In this document: one piece after another, positions 1-9,846 of the stretch
Numbering within the stretch: the stretch's first letter is position 1
Layout of the letters: every line of letters begins with the position of its first letter
Source: Bog-950 sp044225825
Lineage (GTDB): Bacteria; Bacteroidota; Bacteroidia; Chitinophagales; LD1
Assembly: GCA_044225825.1 (NCBI GenBank)
Contig: JBGAIB010000010.1
Span: 75,954 to 139,953 of the forward strand
Reading direction: 5' to 3'
DNA: 64,000 nucleotides
Translations under genes and position numbers: made by a program
The notes under the pieces: model-generated
Told to the model about the DNA's origin: nothing
The model's database searches: none
The model's input: the letters and a program-made list of their open reading frames with translations, nothing else

Positions 1-103
1 CCGTTTCAGTAATGAGCAATTTAAGGCTGTATGTACCCAGCTCGATATTTATGTTTCTGCCACCGGCAGCGTTGTTGTCGTAATAAGTGCCTTTAAACAG
101 CAT
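1..103 (-). CDS. N-terminus of a protein running off the left edge
   Basis: An open frame starts with ATG at 103 on the minus strand and runs off the left edge, giving MLFKGTYYDNNAAGG and about 19 further residues. There is no signal peptide. A short N-terminal domain of this kind (M-x-F-x-G-x-Y-Y-D) reminds me of the leader domain of some Bacteroidota M48 metallopeptidases, but only 34 residues are visible and no catalytic motif is in the window, so this is a guess. A purine-rich AAGGA sits very close upstream of the ATG. The gene is divergent from the potassium channel. Confidence 0.45.
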   Translation of the reverse strand, partial: MLFKGTYYDNNAAGGRNINIELGTYSLKLLITET

Positions 104-215
104 GATCCTTGTTTAAGGCTGCAATTTACAATGACCTGGCTATTAGCAGGGGGCTAACTTATTACATCTACTTAATAATATTGTAAATTGACGGCCGGGA
201 TAGTTTATTTGTAGT

Positions 216-1208
216 ATGAACCTGAACGTACGGGTATTTATTAAGGTATATGTTGCCATAGCGGTGTTCTTCCTCATTTTGTTTGTGGGCACCTGCGGTT
301 ACATGGCTATTGAGAACTATACCTTTTTAGAGGCCTTGTATATGACCGTAATTACCCTTGCCACTATCGGTTATGGTGAGGTGCACCCGCTTAGCTCCTC
401 AGGCCGGGTGTTTACCATCATCCTTACGCTGGCTAACCTGGGAACGTTCACCTATTTTATCGCACAGATATCCAGCTATTTTCTGGATGGAGAATTTACA
501 CGAACATTAAAATTGGTTAGAATGGAAAAAGCAATTTCCGAGCTAAAAGACCACGTTATTATTTGTGGTTTTGGCCGAAATGGACGCGAGGCGGCCAAAC
601 TTTTTGTAGCAGGTGGCCGGGAGTTTGTGGTAATTGAGCAAACCCCACCAGATATCAGCCTGGGCGATTTGCACGTTCCGTTCTACTTACAGGATAATGC
701 AACAAGGGATGAGGCTCTGATTAAGGCCGGCATTGCAAATGCGGCGGCTCTTATTTCTACATTACCGAATGATGCTGATAATTTGTTTGTGGTGCTTACG
801 GCACGTGAGCTAAATAAACGGATACGCATTGTTAGCCGGGCATCGCACGATACCTCGGTCCGTAAGTTGAAGACGGCCGGAGCAAACAATGTGATTATGC
901 CAGATAAGATTGGCGGGGCACACATGGCTACACTGGTTCTTAGTCCTGACATAAAGGAGTTTATGGACTTAATGAACACCCAGTACTCCGATCACTTTGC
1001 AGTGCAGGAAATTCCAGTGGGTAAAACCATTTCACTTGAAGAACTGGATGCCTGGAGAGTAACAGGTGCTACGGTATTGGGTATTAAAAACATGGAGGGT
1101 GATTTTGCACTAAATCCTATAGGCACTACAGTGCTACGCCCCGGCAACAGATTAATTGCGATGGGCGCACAAAACCAATTAAAGCGGCTATCAGACCTGC
1201 TCAATTAG
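216..1208 (+). CDS. Two-TM potassium channel with cytoplasmic RCK (TrkA-N) domain
   Basis: Likely a ligand-gated K+ channel subunit of the inner membrane, built like MthK/GsuK-type channels. Residues 11-30 and about 63-87 are hydrophobic helices flanking a pore loop with the selectivity filter TIGYGEV (residues 50-56). A Rossmann RCK domain follows, with the nucleotide-binding glycine motif CGFGRNG at about 117-123 and an acidic residue (VVIEQ) at the end of the second strand. The C-terminal about 80 residues resemble a TrkA-C domain. The length of 330 is normal for this class. It is monocistronic; its 3' end converges with the PorU-like gene 21 bp away. The gating ligand cannot be told from sequence. 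Confidence 0.9.
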   Translation: MNLNVRVFIKVYVAIAVFFLILFVGTCGYMAIENYTFLEALYMTVITLATIGYGEVHPLSSSGRVFTIILTLANLGTFTYFIAQISSYFLDGEFTRTLKLVRMEKAISELKDHVIICGFGRNGREAAKLFVAGGREFVVIEQTPPDISLGDLHVPFYLQDNATRDEALIKAGIANAAALISTLPNDADNLFVVLTARELNKRIRIVSRASHDTSVRKLKTAGANNVIMPDKIGGAHMATLVLSPDIKEFMDLMNTQYSDHFAVQEIPVGKTISLEELDAWRVTGATVLGIKNMEGDFALNPIGTTVLRPGNRLIAMGAQNQLKRLSDLLN

Positions 1209-1229
1209 TGATCCCGGTTTATAAATGAA

Positions 1230-4200
1230 CTATCGAACAATTACCAGTTTGCCAAATCCTTTTTTGAAGTATTTGTCGTAGTTAGTTCCCATGTGATCCA
1301 TTTCTTTATCATCCAAACGGGTAGTTACCCGGTAAAAATAAACACCGTTGGCCAGTAAATCGCCATAGGTATCGCGGCCATCCCAGGTATATTCAGAAAT
1401 GTTGCGGCCGATATGTATTGGCCCTAACTCTTCCTTGGTTATTTCCTTAACCACCGTTCCCTTAATGGTCATAATTTGTATGCGCATATAATCCGGAACT
1501 TCGTTACCCGTAATGGTAAAGATGAACTTAGTGGCGGTAGTAAAAGGATTAGGGTAATTAAGGATGTTGGTGATCATAGGTTTGTTAATCACCTCAAAGC
1601 TTATTTTATAGTCGTAGAAGCGGTTGTTCTCGTTACGGCTTTCCATACTACTGTTGTTGCCGCTGCGGTCACGGTCGCGAATAATCAGTTCGTAGGTTCC
1701 ATCAATGGTAAATGTAGGTTTCAACTCAACCTGAGCCTTGTTCCCTTTGGTAAGGTTAGTTGAGTCAGCCGGATAAAACTTCATGGTTATGTTATCGAAA
1801 TTCAGGCGGCGCAGGGTCGATTCGCCGGGGTATTTCAAATATAAATCCAACAACGAAGAATCATTCAGCGCTAAAAACTTGTTTTCATCCTTCAACGTTA
1901 CCATAATAGTAGGTTGCGTGGAAACGATATCGCCATTGAAGATGTGCTGCCCGTCAAACGTTACATCTAATAACGGGTTAATCTTATCGCCAACCGTTTT
2001 AAAGTTCAGTTCAGCGTAGTTATTAAAGTGGTATTGTTCTAATTGATCTTCATTGGGGTTGGCTTCAATAACCAACCGGTTCAATCCTTCGTACGTATTG
2101 CTGTTAATGGATTGTCCGTATGAGAGCACTATAAAGCTATCCTGCTGCCCGGGCAGTGGAGCATGGCGTATCAGTGTATCGTATACATGGAACTGCGCAT
2201 CGCGGATGGTATAAGACGCCAGCATGCTGTCCATTGGTATATCTGTTACGTTCTCCAATGCTACTTCTACATGCATGTTGCCTCCCATCGGCACCGAATC
2301 CACAAAACTGAAATACTTAGCTGGGTTAATGGCTGCCTCAGGCGCTTTCTTATACAGGATGCGCCAGTATTGCAATTGCGTGGGGGTGCGTAACGAATCA
2401 TCGCGGGTGCGTAAGCGCAAACGCATGTAAGGGTATTGTTGTGCACTAAAGTTGTTAATCAGGTTAAAGGTGTCGGTGGTGGAAAGCAGTACGGTTTCAA
2501 TGCCATTGTTTTGCACGCCAATCAGGTCCACTGTATCAATGTCTTTGGTGTTGCCTTCACGGCTTTGTAGCTGAAAGTGCATGCTGCCCCATTCTTGTGC
2601 AGGACCTATTTTAGGTGAGGTCATTTGACCGGCAAACCATAAGCCGGTAAAATCGATGGAAGCCTGTATATAAGGGGAATAGCTGCTTTGGGTTACAAAT
2701 GTACTTTGGAAGTTAGGATTGCCTTTTTGGGTGAAATAGATGAACGGACCATTCAGCGAGCCATTTTTGAACTGCGAAGCCGGTAATAAAAAACTGCTTT
2801 CCAACGCATTTACCAAAGTATCATCCCACTGAGGGTAAATGCTGGTCATATTGTTATCACTATAAGCCAACACGTAAAAACCTGCGGGAATTGAATCGAT
2901 AAAGTTTTTGATCACTACACTCCATGGCTGGTTCGAAATCTGCGAAGCTCCGGGCACTGTTGGATCCACAGCTCCGTGCACACCGGTTGTTTTAAAATCG
3001 TAACCGTATTGAATATAGTATTTGCCATCGCAGTGGTAGTTGCCGAATTTATCACCCCAGTTGTCGGTATTTGAGGGTAGCAGATTCATACTATACCACG
3101 GGAATCCGGTAACGTTATCAATAACCGCGAAGGTAATGCCGTTGTTAAAGCCACAACCACCCATACGGAAACGGTGCATGTTGTAGTTGTTATAGTCCCA
3201 ACCCATCGATTCGGAACTCAGAGGGCCGCCAAAGGCATCGGCTATACCGGTTTTTACAAAAATGTTATTGACTGAGGATGGGAACTTAAAGATACGATCA
3301 GTGTCCATCAGCATGTTCAGGTAGTTGTCCTTTTGCCACTGGTAATAATGCGATTGGTTCCAGCCGGGGTATTCACCGGCCAGGTATATAAAGCTGCTGT
3401 AACGCCAGCGCGGACTGCTGGAATCAATTGCTACACGCCAGTAGTAAACAACACTATCCTTATAGGTGATGGTGGGTTTCCAGTGAAGCACTCCACCCGA
3501 TTGGTAAATGATTTTTGTTTCAAGCGGAGCAAGGAAAAGTTCCGATGTATCGATCTCAAAACGGTAATTCCGTGCAGGCGCAAAAGGATTAACCGTCGAA
3601 GCCTTTAATGTAACCCCCTGCTGCGAATCGATGGCGAATTCGTAGGGATAGATAGGAATTACATCATCGTTCTGTATGTAGATGGAAGCCGGAATAGTAA
3701 GACCGTTATTGTTCTCCGCCATTTCATCTACATGATAATCGGCATCTACGTAAGGATAGAATAAGTTTTGGCCGTATGTAGCACCCGCGGTAGCAGTTGG
3801 TAAAACAAAGGTTACTGTATCCTTGTAGTAAGGAGCCGGAATGTATTTTTTGTAGTAGGCCGAAACCGAATCGTTGTTAGCGCCAAAGGAATAACGGGTA
3901 AGTGAAACTGATATAGTGTCCTTACGGGCACGGCCTAGATTGGTAACAATCACATGCACCTCAAACGAATCGGTGCCCGGGGTAACGGAAGCAGGATTAA
4001 AATAAACGGAAGATTCGTTTACTGCATAATCAGGTTTGGGGTATTGATTTAATCGTAGGGCAGGGTCGCCGTGCAGGGTCATCTCATAGGCAACCATCAT
4101 ATCAAAATCTGCCGTGCCGCAACAGGCTACTACATCGCTCATAGCAGAGCGCACACATTCTCCAAAGGTATTGGTATAACGGCGGTTGCTGAGTTCCTGG

Positions 4201-6371
4201 TAAACCTTGCTGGTAAAACGGTCGAGACTATTGGATATGCTTAAACTGGTGGTTGCCATAAAGGCAATAGCACCAACCTGTGGCTCCAGCACAAAGCGTT
4301 CGCTGTATCCCGGTGTACTGGTATGTATCAGTCCGGCAAAACATCCGTTAGATATTATAACTGGTAGCTTGCCCTGGTTGGTGTAGTTCTCAGGCTCATC
4401 AATACTAAAATCGAAAGCGCCGGTAGCCGAGTGTCCGAAGAAAGTGATAAGCGAAACTCCTTTATTTATATCCGCTTTAATTATGGCTGACTGTGATTGA
4501 TCGATAGGAGCATTGGTGGTTTTAGAATAGGTGGTTACCGATGCACCCCACAAAGTATCTTCTACTACTTTTTTATATTGGTCTAGATAATACCGGAACA
4601 TAGTTTGCTCCGTTGAGCCCGTTCCCCCGCTAAAGTGTAACACCCTCTTTTGCCATTCCTTGTTATCAATAGGTTCGCTATTGGAGTAGCTGTTTTGCTG
4701 TGCTTCGTATGTTTGCACTTTATCGAGGTAATCCTGCACTTGCTGCGGGTTTTGGGCGGCTAAACGGCCTATACAAACCAGCATGGTATCGTTTGTGCGC
4801 GATGCCGCTAACAGGTTATCGGAGCCCGGGTAACCGAAGGTTGGTACCAAATCCAGGTTATACTGGTTACCGGTGCTGCGCTTTGTTGTTGGGCTCTCAA
4901 TGGCTTTACCCACCAGAAACACATGTTTAGGTGCAACAGTCCAATGGCTATTAGCCCATTGAATAAAATTACGGATGGCCAATGGTGATTTCTTTACACC
5001 ATAACTAAACTGGTCGTAAAGGGTATCTACATTTATAATAACCGCCTGATAGCGACCGCTGGCCGGGTTGTCATCCATATCGCGATAAGAACGATATAGC
5101 TCTACAGGGTTACTTCCGCCATTATTGAACAGAGATGAACTGGCTATCAGCACATAGTCGCCTTTATTAGCTGCGCTGTTGAAGTTCTGGAAGAACAAGG
5201 GTGTAAGGTTAGTAACAGTGGTATAAGAGGAAACATCGCCGCTCACTAACACGAGTTCGCGCGTGGTACCGGGTTGACTTGGTGCCGGTAACACAAAGCG
5301 CAGAGGAGAGGAGCCAGGTGATTGGGTTGATGTTAACCTGAGCCCATTGGTTAAATCGTATAGTACCGGTTGTAAACCGTTATCGTTAAAGTTGTTGATC
5401 TCGAGATAGCGGCTATTAGGGCTGGCATCGAGGGTAAAGTAAAAACGGTTTTGACCCTGGAAGTTAAAATTGCGAGGGTAGCGCAGTTCGCTCATGTAAG
5501 CCACATTTTGTTTGGTGCTTACAGCCTGGTCACTGGTATAGAATTTAATGTTGTTGCTGCTTTGTAGTTGGTTCAGCGGCACACTGCCTGTAATTCGGTT
5601 AAGCTTAAAGCCTACGAAAGCTGTGCCCTGCTGATATACGTTATAGGTATTCACATCGATACGCGCACTGTGGCCTTCGTTACTGTTATTGGCGAATACC
5701 GCATTGAAAACCGCAGCCGGTCCGCTCAGGTTTACATCAGGCGTAGCCAACACATATGTTTGGGCCGTGCTACCGAAAAAGTTGCCGGCAAAACCTTCAC
5801 CTATATCATAAATAGAGCGATAGACTTCGTCGTTACCGGAAGAAAGGTATTTGCCTTCGTAATATTTGTTGGTAGTAATCTGGCGGGCCGTCCACATAAA
5901 ATAGGGCTCCTTGGCCGGCGGATTCAATAAGTTGTTCTGTACGTTGGCCAAGCGAAGGTTGGCCTGGTTGCTGCGGATGGTTAGGTAATAAATGGAAGTA
6001 TCGGTAAAAAGGCTGTAATAAGGGTGGGGCTGCATATCGCCAGTGCGGTATAAGAAGCTGTCTACATCACCTATGTTTCGTTTGCCGTAGAATTCAATGT
6101 AATCGCTGCCGGTTAATGTGCTGCCCGTAGCAGAAATAAATAATGGAACCTGTTGCCCATTGTGGTAAATAGCAAAGTTGTTGACGTTAATGCCGCTAAA
6201 ACTACTGCTGTAAGCTATAAGGGTTGAGTAAGGAATACGATAAACACCGTCCTGCCATACTTTAATTTTATAATGGGGTTGGCTGTAATCTATCCACTCG
6301 TTACCATACGGCTGAGCTTTACACCACAGTAGCGAAACCAGTAATGCCGTAAAAAGTAAAATTCTCCTCAT
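1230..6371 (-). CDS. PorU-like C25 cysteine peptidase (PorU2-type T9SS sortase candidate)
   Basis: A 1713-residue exported protein with signal peptide MRRILLFTALLVSLLWCKAQ. The central part is a gingipain-type C25 peptidase: the catalytic His is in FFGHSATGAFD (H647) and the Cys in ISNGCFAG (C677), both present. Later segments carry CARDB/Ig-like modules. The C-terminus (NYPNPF..., then WDGRDTYGDLLANGVYFYR) looks like a T9SS sorting/FlgD-like beta domain. PorU removes the C-terminal sorting domain of T9SS cargo and attaches the cargo to the cell surface. This copy is much longer than classical PorU (about 1100-1300 residues), so I assign it to the long variant often called PorU2. The start lies 3 bp after the stop of the PorV-like gene, so the two are probably co-translated. 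The substrate range is unknown. Confidence 0.85.
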   Translation of the reverse strand: MRRILLFTALLVSLLWCKAQPYGNEWIDYSQPHYKIKVWQDGVYRIPYSTLIAYSSSFSGINVNNFAIYHNGQQVPLFISATGSTLTGSDYIEFYGKRNIGDVDSFLYRTGDMQPHPYYSLFTDTSIYYLTIRSNQANLRLANVQNNLLNPPAKEPYFMWTARQITTNKYYEGKYLSSGNDEVYRSIYDIGEGFAGNFFGSTAQTYVLATPDVNLSGPAAVFNAVFANNSNEGHSARIDVNTYNVYQQGTAFVGFKLNRITGSVPLNQLQSSNNIKFYTSDQAVSTKQNVAYMSELRYPRNFNFQGQNRFYFTLDASPNSRYLEINNFNDNGLQPVLYDLTNGLRLTSTQSPGSSPLRFVLPAPSQPGTTRELVLVSGDVSSYTTVTNLTPLFFQNFNSAANKGDYVLIASSSLFNNGGSNPVELYRSYRDMDDNPASGRYQAVIINVDTLYDQFSYGVKKSPLAIRNFIQWANSHWTVAPKHVFLVGKAIESPTTKRSTGNQYNLDLVPTFGYPGSDNLLAASRTNDTMLVCIGRLAAQNPQQVQDYLDKVQTYEAQQNSYSNSEPIDNKEWQKRVLHFSGGTGSTEQTMFRYYLDQYKKVVEDTLWGASVTTYSKTTNAPIDQSQSAIIKADINKGVSLITFFGHSATGAFDFSIDEPENYTNQGKLPVIISNGCFAGLIHTSTPGYSERFVLEPQVGAIAFMATTSLSISNSLDRFTSKVYQELSNRRYTNTFGECVRSAMSDVVACCGTADFDMMVAYEMTLHGDPALRLNQYPKPDYAVNESSVYFNPASVTPGTDSFEVHVIVTNLGRARKDTISVSLTRYSFGANNDSVSAYYKKYIPAPYYKDTVTFVLPTATAGATYGQNLFYPYVDADYHVDEMAENNNGLTIPASIYIQNDDVIPIYPYEFAIDSQQGVTLKASTVNPFAPARNYRFEIDTSELFLAPLETKIIYQSGGVLHWKPTITYKDSVVYYWRVAIDSSSPRWRYSSFIYLAGEYPGWNQSHYYQWQKDNYLNMLMDTDRIFKFPSSVNNIFVKTGIADAFGGPLSSESMGWDYNNYNMHRFRMGGCGFNNGITFAVIDNVTGFPWYSMNLLPSNTDNWGDKFGNYHCDGKYYIQYGYDFKTTGVHGAVDPTVPGASQISNQPWSVVIKNFIDSIPAGFYVLAYSDNNMTSIYPQWDDTLVNALESSFLLPASQFKNGSLNGPFIYFTQKGNPNFQSTFVTQSSYSPYIQASIDFTGLWFAGQMTSPKIGPAQEWGSMHFQLQSREGNTKDIDTVDLIGVQNNGIETVLLSTTDTFNLINNFSAQQYPYMRLRLRTRDDSLRTPTQLQYWRILYKKAPEAAINPAKYFSFVDSVPMGGNMHVEVALENVTDIPMDSMLASYTIRDAQFHVYDTLIRHAPLPGQQDSFIVLSYGQSINSNTYEGLNRLVIEANPNEDQLEQYHFNNYAELNFKTVGDKINPLLDVTFDGQHIFNGDIVSTQPTIMVTLKDENKFLALNDSSLLDLYLKYPGESTLRRLNFDNITMKFYPADSTNLTKGNKAQVELKPTFTIDGTYELIIRDRDRSGNNSSMESRNENNRFYDYKISFEVINKPMITNILNYPNPFTTATKFIFTITGNEVPDYMRIQIMTIKGTVVKEITKEELGPIHIGRNISEYTWDGRDTYGDLLANGVYFYRVTTRLDDKEMDHMGTNYDKYFKKGFGKLVIVR

Positions 6372-6374
6372 CCG

Positions 6375-7487
6375 CTAGTCCTTTTGCTTCTTGTTTATAT
6401 CAATCCTCACCGAAATAACGTGGGAATAAAGACCTGCTCCGTCCTCTTTGTCCTTTATGGTAGTAAGGTTAGTAAGGGCATAGTCGATAGAAATAATTTT
6501 AACGTGGATACCTGCGCCCAGGTTAGGGGATACCACAAAGCGTTTTTTACCAAGTTCATCGGTAGCCCGCTGCAGGTTTCCTACACCGGTGCGTAGCGAT
6601 ACATCAATATCCTTTGCCGGCACATATTTAAGTTCCAGGCCTGCTGTTAAATCCATACTGATAGGCTTACCTGAAATCAGTACGTTGCGCTTGCCATCGG
6701 TTGTAAACCCGAAGTTTACTTCAGGGGTAACAAAGAATTTGTTCTTGATGTTGGCCTCGTATGCAGCCCCCAAAGTGATTACCGGGGTTGTGATTTCAAG
6801 GCTGTTTTTAGGTAACTGGTTATTGGTTTGCAGTAATACCTGCTTCTCGGCGTCACTAAAACTCATGGTCCAGGCATTAAAGGTGCTGCTGATATCGCGG
6901 GCCATTAAGCCAAAACGCCATTGCTTGTAACGGTATTGCAAGCCGGCATCAATTCCAAAGCCATAGGCTTTAGCAAAGTGACCAATCTGACGGTAAATTA
7001 TTTTAGCGCTACCACCAATACTTAAGCCTTTTACAGGCAGCATTTGTGCATAGTGAAACATAAAGGCGTAATCGGCAGCGCTGAACGAAGTTATCTTGCT
7101 GTAATCAATACTTCCATCAGGTTGTACTAAAAACAGGGTGTTAGGAATGTCATCCACCCCAAAACGGAAGAAGGAAAAGCCCAGGACCCGCTTTTTTTGC
7201 TGCACGGGCACAGCCACCGATACAAAATCGTATTTCGCTATACCCGCAAAATATTCGGAGTGCATAATGCCAATCTGAAACGTGTTTGGAATATTTACCA
7301 GTCCGGCAGGGTTATAGTAATTGGAGTATACATCACCAGTAGTGGCCGCCTGCGCGTTGCTCATTGCCAGGCCGCGGGCGCCAACGCCTATGCTCAAAAA
7401 CTCGTTGCTGTATTTACGCACTACTTGCGCCTGTATACCAGCTACGCTTATAAGCACTAAAAAAACTAGTAGGGTTCCTCTTCTCAT
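6375..7487 (-). CDS. PorV/PorQ-family outer-membrane protein (PorV2-type)
   Basis: A 370-residue FadL-like beta-barrel with signal peptide MRRGTLLVFLVLISVAGIQAQ. The N-terminal signature of the PorV/PorQ family follows: FLSIGVGARGLAMSNAQAA, then YYNPAGL. Such proteins shuttle T9SS cargo to the PorU sortase at the outer membrane. The rest alternates short hydrophobic strands and ends in IDINKKQKD. It lies 2 bp after the gene upstream and 3 bp before the PorU-like gene, supporting a dedicated PorV-PorU pair. A main-system PorV would normally lie elsewhere, so I treat this as the paralogous PorV2. Family membership is secure; the exact paralogue is inferred from the long PorU partner. Confidence 0.85.
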   Translation of the reverse strand: MRRGTLLVFLVLISVAGIQAQVVRKYSNEFLSIGVGARGLAMSNAQAATTGDVYSNYYNPAGLVNIPNTFQIGIMHSEYFAGIAKYDFVSVAVPVQQKKRVLGFSFFRFGVDDIPNTLFLVQPDGSIDYSKITSFSAADYAFMFHYAQMLPVKGLSIGGSAKIIYRQIGHFAKAYGFGIDAGLQYRYKQWRFGLMARDISSTFNAWTMSFSDAEKQVLLQTNNQLPKNSLEITTPVITLGAAYEANIKNKFFVTPEVNFGFTTDGKRNVLISGKPISMDLTAGLELKYVPAKDIDVSLRTGVGNLQRATDELGKKRFVVSPNLGAGIHVKIISIDYALTNLTTIKDKEDGAGLYSHVISVRIDINKKQKD

Positions 7488-7489
7488 AT

Positions 7490-8146
7490 TTATACCTTCA
7501 ACAATTCTTGCCAGCTATAACGCAATACAACGTCCATATTGTGCAAGGCCTCAGCAAATTGACGTTTCTCTTTTACGGAAAACTCAGTTTTTGTTACCAT
7601 GCCGTAAACCCGGTTCAATCCAAATACGATGTTCTCCAAATCATCGAACAAAAACAGGAACCTTCTCTGTTTGAAAAAGTGAAACCTTTCCAAAAACACC
7701 CGCTTTTGTTCCTCTAAAGAAAGCGAATCAAAGTAATTCTGCAAAACAGCCATATCGGCGTTATCCACTATTTCATAAAACCGACTACAAATGCTGGCAT
7801 CATGCAGTAAAATCTGCCGGTCCAGCATCATTTCAACCGCTATATGCGCCAGCACCGATAACCTTAATCGCGTGCGATCGAGCCCGGCATTTACAAAAGA
7901 CTGTGTAAACAGGTGCTGCTGTTGCATAAAGGCCGGGGAATTATGAAATCTTTTATCGCCTGCGTAATGGGCCAGTATACCTTTATGCACTTCGGCCAGA
8001 TCTGGGTTCTCCGGTAACTCCATGGTCTTAATTAAGGAGTTGTAAGTCTTTGAAAAACCAATAGTTAAGTCGGGTATGGTTAAAGCGGCAACAAACAACG
8101 GGCTGTTGAGAGGCAATTCGGTATAATAGTGCGATAAAAAGTGCAT
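7490..8146 (-). CDS. ACP-phosphodiesterase-like (AcpH/DUF479-like) protein
   Basis: 218 residues starting MHFLSHYYTEL. An in-frame TTG lies 18 bp upstream, but the ATG at 8146 starts exactly at the conserved N-terminal block, so I prefer it. The pattern H-F-L-S-H near the N-terminus, IPDL at about 30, then GILAHYAGDKRFHNSP resembles the helical metal-binding fold of acyl-carrier-protein phosphodiesterase (DUF479), which removes phosphopantetheine from ACP. Similarity is distant, so the activity is not established. It is the first gene of the unit that continues with the PorV- and PorU-like genes (2-bp gap) and is divergent from tyrS, with the likely promoter between 8147 and 8236. Confidence 0.55.
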   Translation of the reverse strand: MHFLSHYYTELPLNSPLFVAALTIPDLTIGFSKTYNSLIKTMELPENPDLAEVHKGILAHYAGDKRFHNSPAFMQQQHLFTQSFVNAGLDRTRLRLSVLAHIAVEMMLDRQILLHDASICSRFYEIVDNADMAVLQNYFDSLSLEEQKRVFLERFHFFKQRRFLFLFDDLENIVFGLNRVYGMVTKTEFSVKEKRQFAEALHNMDVVLRYSWQELLKV

Positions 8147-8236
8147 TCTGATATATTTGTGCAAGTTAAGGCTTAACTGTTAACCAAACTAATGGGCATT
8201 GTTCCCCACACGGGAATTGTTTTAAAATCGTTGAAA

Positions 8237-9520
8237 ATGGGATTTGTAGAGGAGTTAAAATGGCGCAATATTCTGCATGATGTGATGCCGGGTACCGATG
8301 AACTGTTGAACAAGGAAATGGTGACCGGATATATTGGTTTTGACCCAACTGCCGATTCTCTGCACGTAGGCCATTTAATGCAGGTAATGACCTTGCTGCA
8401 TTTCCAAAAAGCAGGGCATAAACCCGTGGCTTTGGTTGGGGGCGCAACCGGTATGGTTGGCGACCCAACTGGCAAAAGCACGGAGCGCAATTTACTTACA
8501 CCGGAAGAGGTAAATTACAACCTCCAGTGTATAAAAAAGCAGCTTGAAAAGTTCCTGGACTTTGATTGCGGCAACAATTCGGCGATTGTGGTTAACAACT
8601 ACGACTGGTTTAAGGATTACAGCTTCCTCGATTTTATTCGCGAGGTAGGCAAATACATCACAGTTAATTACATGATGGCGAAGGATAGTGTGAAACTGCG
8701 CCTGGAAAGCGAAGATCGCGAGGGGATGAGCTTTACCGAGTTTTGCTATCAACTGGTGCAGGGCTACGACTTTTACCATCTATGGGAGCAGAACGGTGTA
8801 AAACTGCAAATGGGAGGCAGCGACCAGTGGGGTAATATTGTTACCGGTACGGAGCTGATACGAAAAAAAGGCAGGGGTGAAGCATTTGCCCTTACTGTTA
8901 AGTTGCTGATGAAGAGCGATGGCACGAAGTTCGGAAAGACCGAGAGCGGTGCCGTTTGGCTTGACCCTAAAAAAACATCCCCTTATAAGTTCTACCAATT
9001 TTGGCTAAATGCCGGCGATGTTGAATCAGTGGATTTGGTGCACCGGTTTTCGTTAAAGAATAAGGAAGAAATTGAATCGCTTATAAAGCAACATACTGAA
9101 GTGCCGCATTTACGTTTATTACAAAAGGCATTGGCCGAAGAAATAACCGAGCGGGTGCATTCGCGTGAGGCATTGTTGCGAGCACAGGAAACAACCGAAA
9201 TACTGTTCGGCTCATCTTTTGAGGAGTTCAAACGACTGAGCAGTGAGGAAATTGAAGATGCCTTTGGCGCTGATATTACCTTTAAAATAGCGAAAAGCGC
9301 GTTTGAAGAGGGCCTGGATGCGGTAAGCCTGGCGGGGGAGAAAACCAGTGTGTATACCAGCAAAGGTGAAGCGCGCAAGAATATACAAGGCAATGGATTA
9401 AGTGTAAACAAGGAAAAAGCCACCATTGAACGCAAGTTTGTGACAGCCGATTTACTATATGGTAAATATCTGTTGGTGCAGAAAGGGAAGAAGAATTACT
9501 ATTTAATTGTGGCTGAATAA
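8237..9520 (+). CDS. tyrS: Tyrosyl-tRNA synthetase
   Basis: Charges tRNA-Tyr with tyrosine in the cytoplasm. Class I signature HVGH (HIGH box) follows GYIGFDPTADSL, the tyrosine-site QLVQGYD and GGSDQWGNI are present, and KFGKT is the KMSKS equivalent. The C-terminal S4-like RNA-binding segment (GLSVNKEKATIERKF) is intact. The frame is open upstream to 8192, but the extra 15 residues are not conserved in character and MGFVEELKWRNILHD matches the usual TyrS N-terminus, so I start at 8237, giving 427 residues, the family norm. A small lipoprotein gene follows after 2 bp. Confidence 0.97.
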   Translation: MGFVEELKWRNILHDVMPGTDELLNKEMVTGYIGFDPTADSLHVGHLMQVMTLLHFQKAGHKPVALVGGATGMVGDPTGKSTERNLLTPEEVNYNLQCIKKQLEKFLDFDCGNNSAIVVNNYDWFKDYSFLDFIREVGKYITVNYMMAKDSVKLRLESEDREGMSFTEFCYQLVQGYDFYHLWEQNGVKLQMGGSDQWGNIVTGTELIRKKGRGEAFALTVKLLMKSDGTKFGKTESGAVWLDPKKTSPYKFYQFWLNAGDVESVDLVHRFSLKNKEEIESLIKQHTEVPHLRLLQKALAEEITERVHSREALLRAQETTEILFGSSFEEFKRLSSEEIEDAFGADITFKIAKSAFEEGLDAVSLAGEKTSVYTSKGEARKNIQGNGLSVNKEKATIERKFVTADLLYGKYLLVQKGKKNYYLIVAE

Positions 9521-9522
9521 GC

Positions 9523-9846
9523 ATGAGGCAAACGATTGTATTGATATTGGTAACAGGCTTGTTGTTATCGCTGGTAAATTCCTGCGGTAAGCATCCTTTT
9601 GCCTGTTTTACAACCGATGTACCTGAGGATAGTATTCACCGCTTTCAAACGGTGACTTTTAATTCGGCTTGCTCAACAAACGGCGACGGCTATTTTTGGG
9701 AGCTTTATGGCAACGAGGATTCTACTTTCTATGGGAATACACTCACCACTGCCTTTAAAGATACCGGCACGGTAAAAGTGTTTTTACTGATTACCGCCGG
9801 AGGGCGCACCGCCAGCACGGAGCGCTACATTAAGATTTTACCGTAG
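9523..9846 (+). CDS. Small lipoprotein with a PKD-like domain
   Basis: 107 residues. The N-terminus is a lipoprotein signal with lipobox LVNSC (Cys at about 21), so the product should be anchored in a membrane after lipidation. The remaining 85 residues look like a single PKD/Ig-type beta-sandwich: VTFNSACSTNGDGYFWELYG, then TTAFKDTGTVKVFLLIT. It begins 2 bp after tyrS and is presumably co-transcribed. Its last 17 bp overlap the 3' end of pabB on the other strand. Function unknown. Confidence 0.75.
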   Translation: MRQTIVLILVTGLLLSLVNSCGKHPFACFTTDVPEDSIHRFQTVTFNSACSTNGDGYFWELYGNEDSTFYGNTLTTAFKDTGTVKVFLLITAGGRTASTERYIKILP

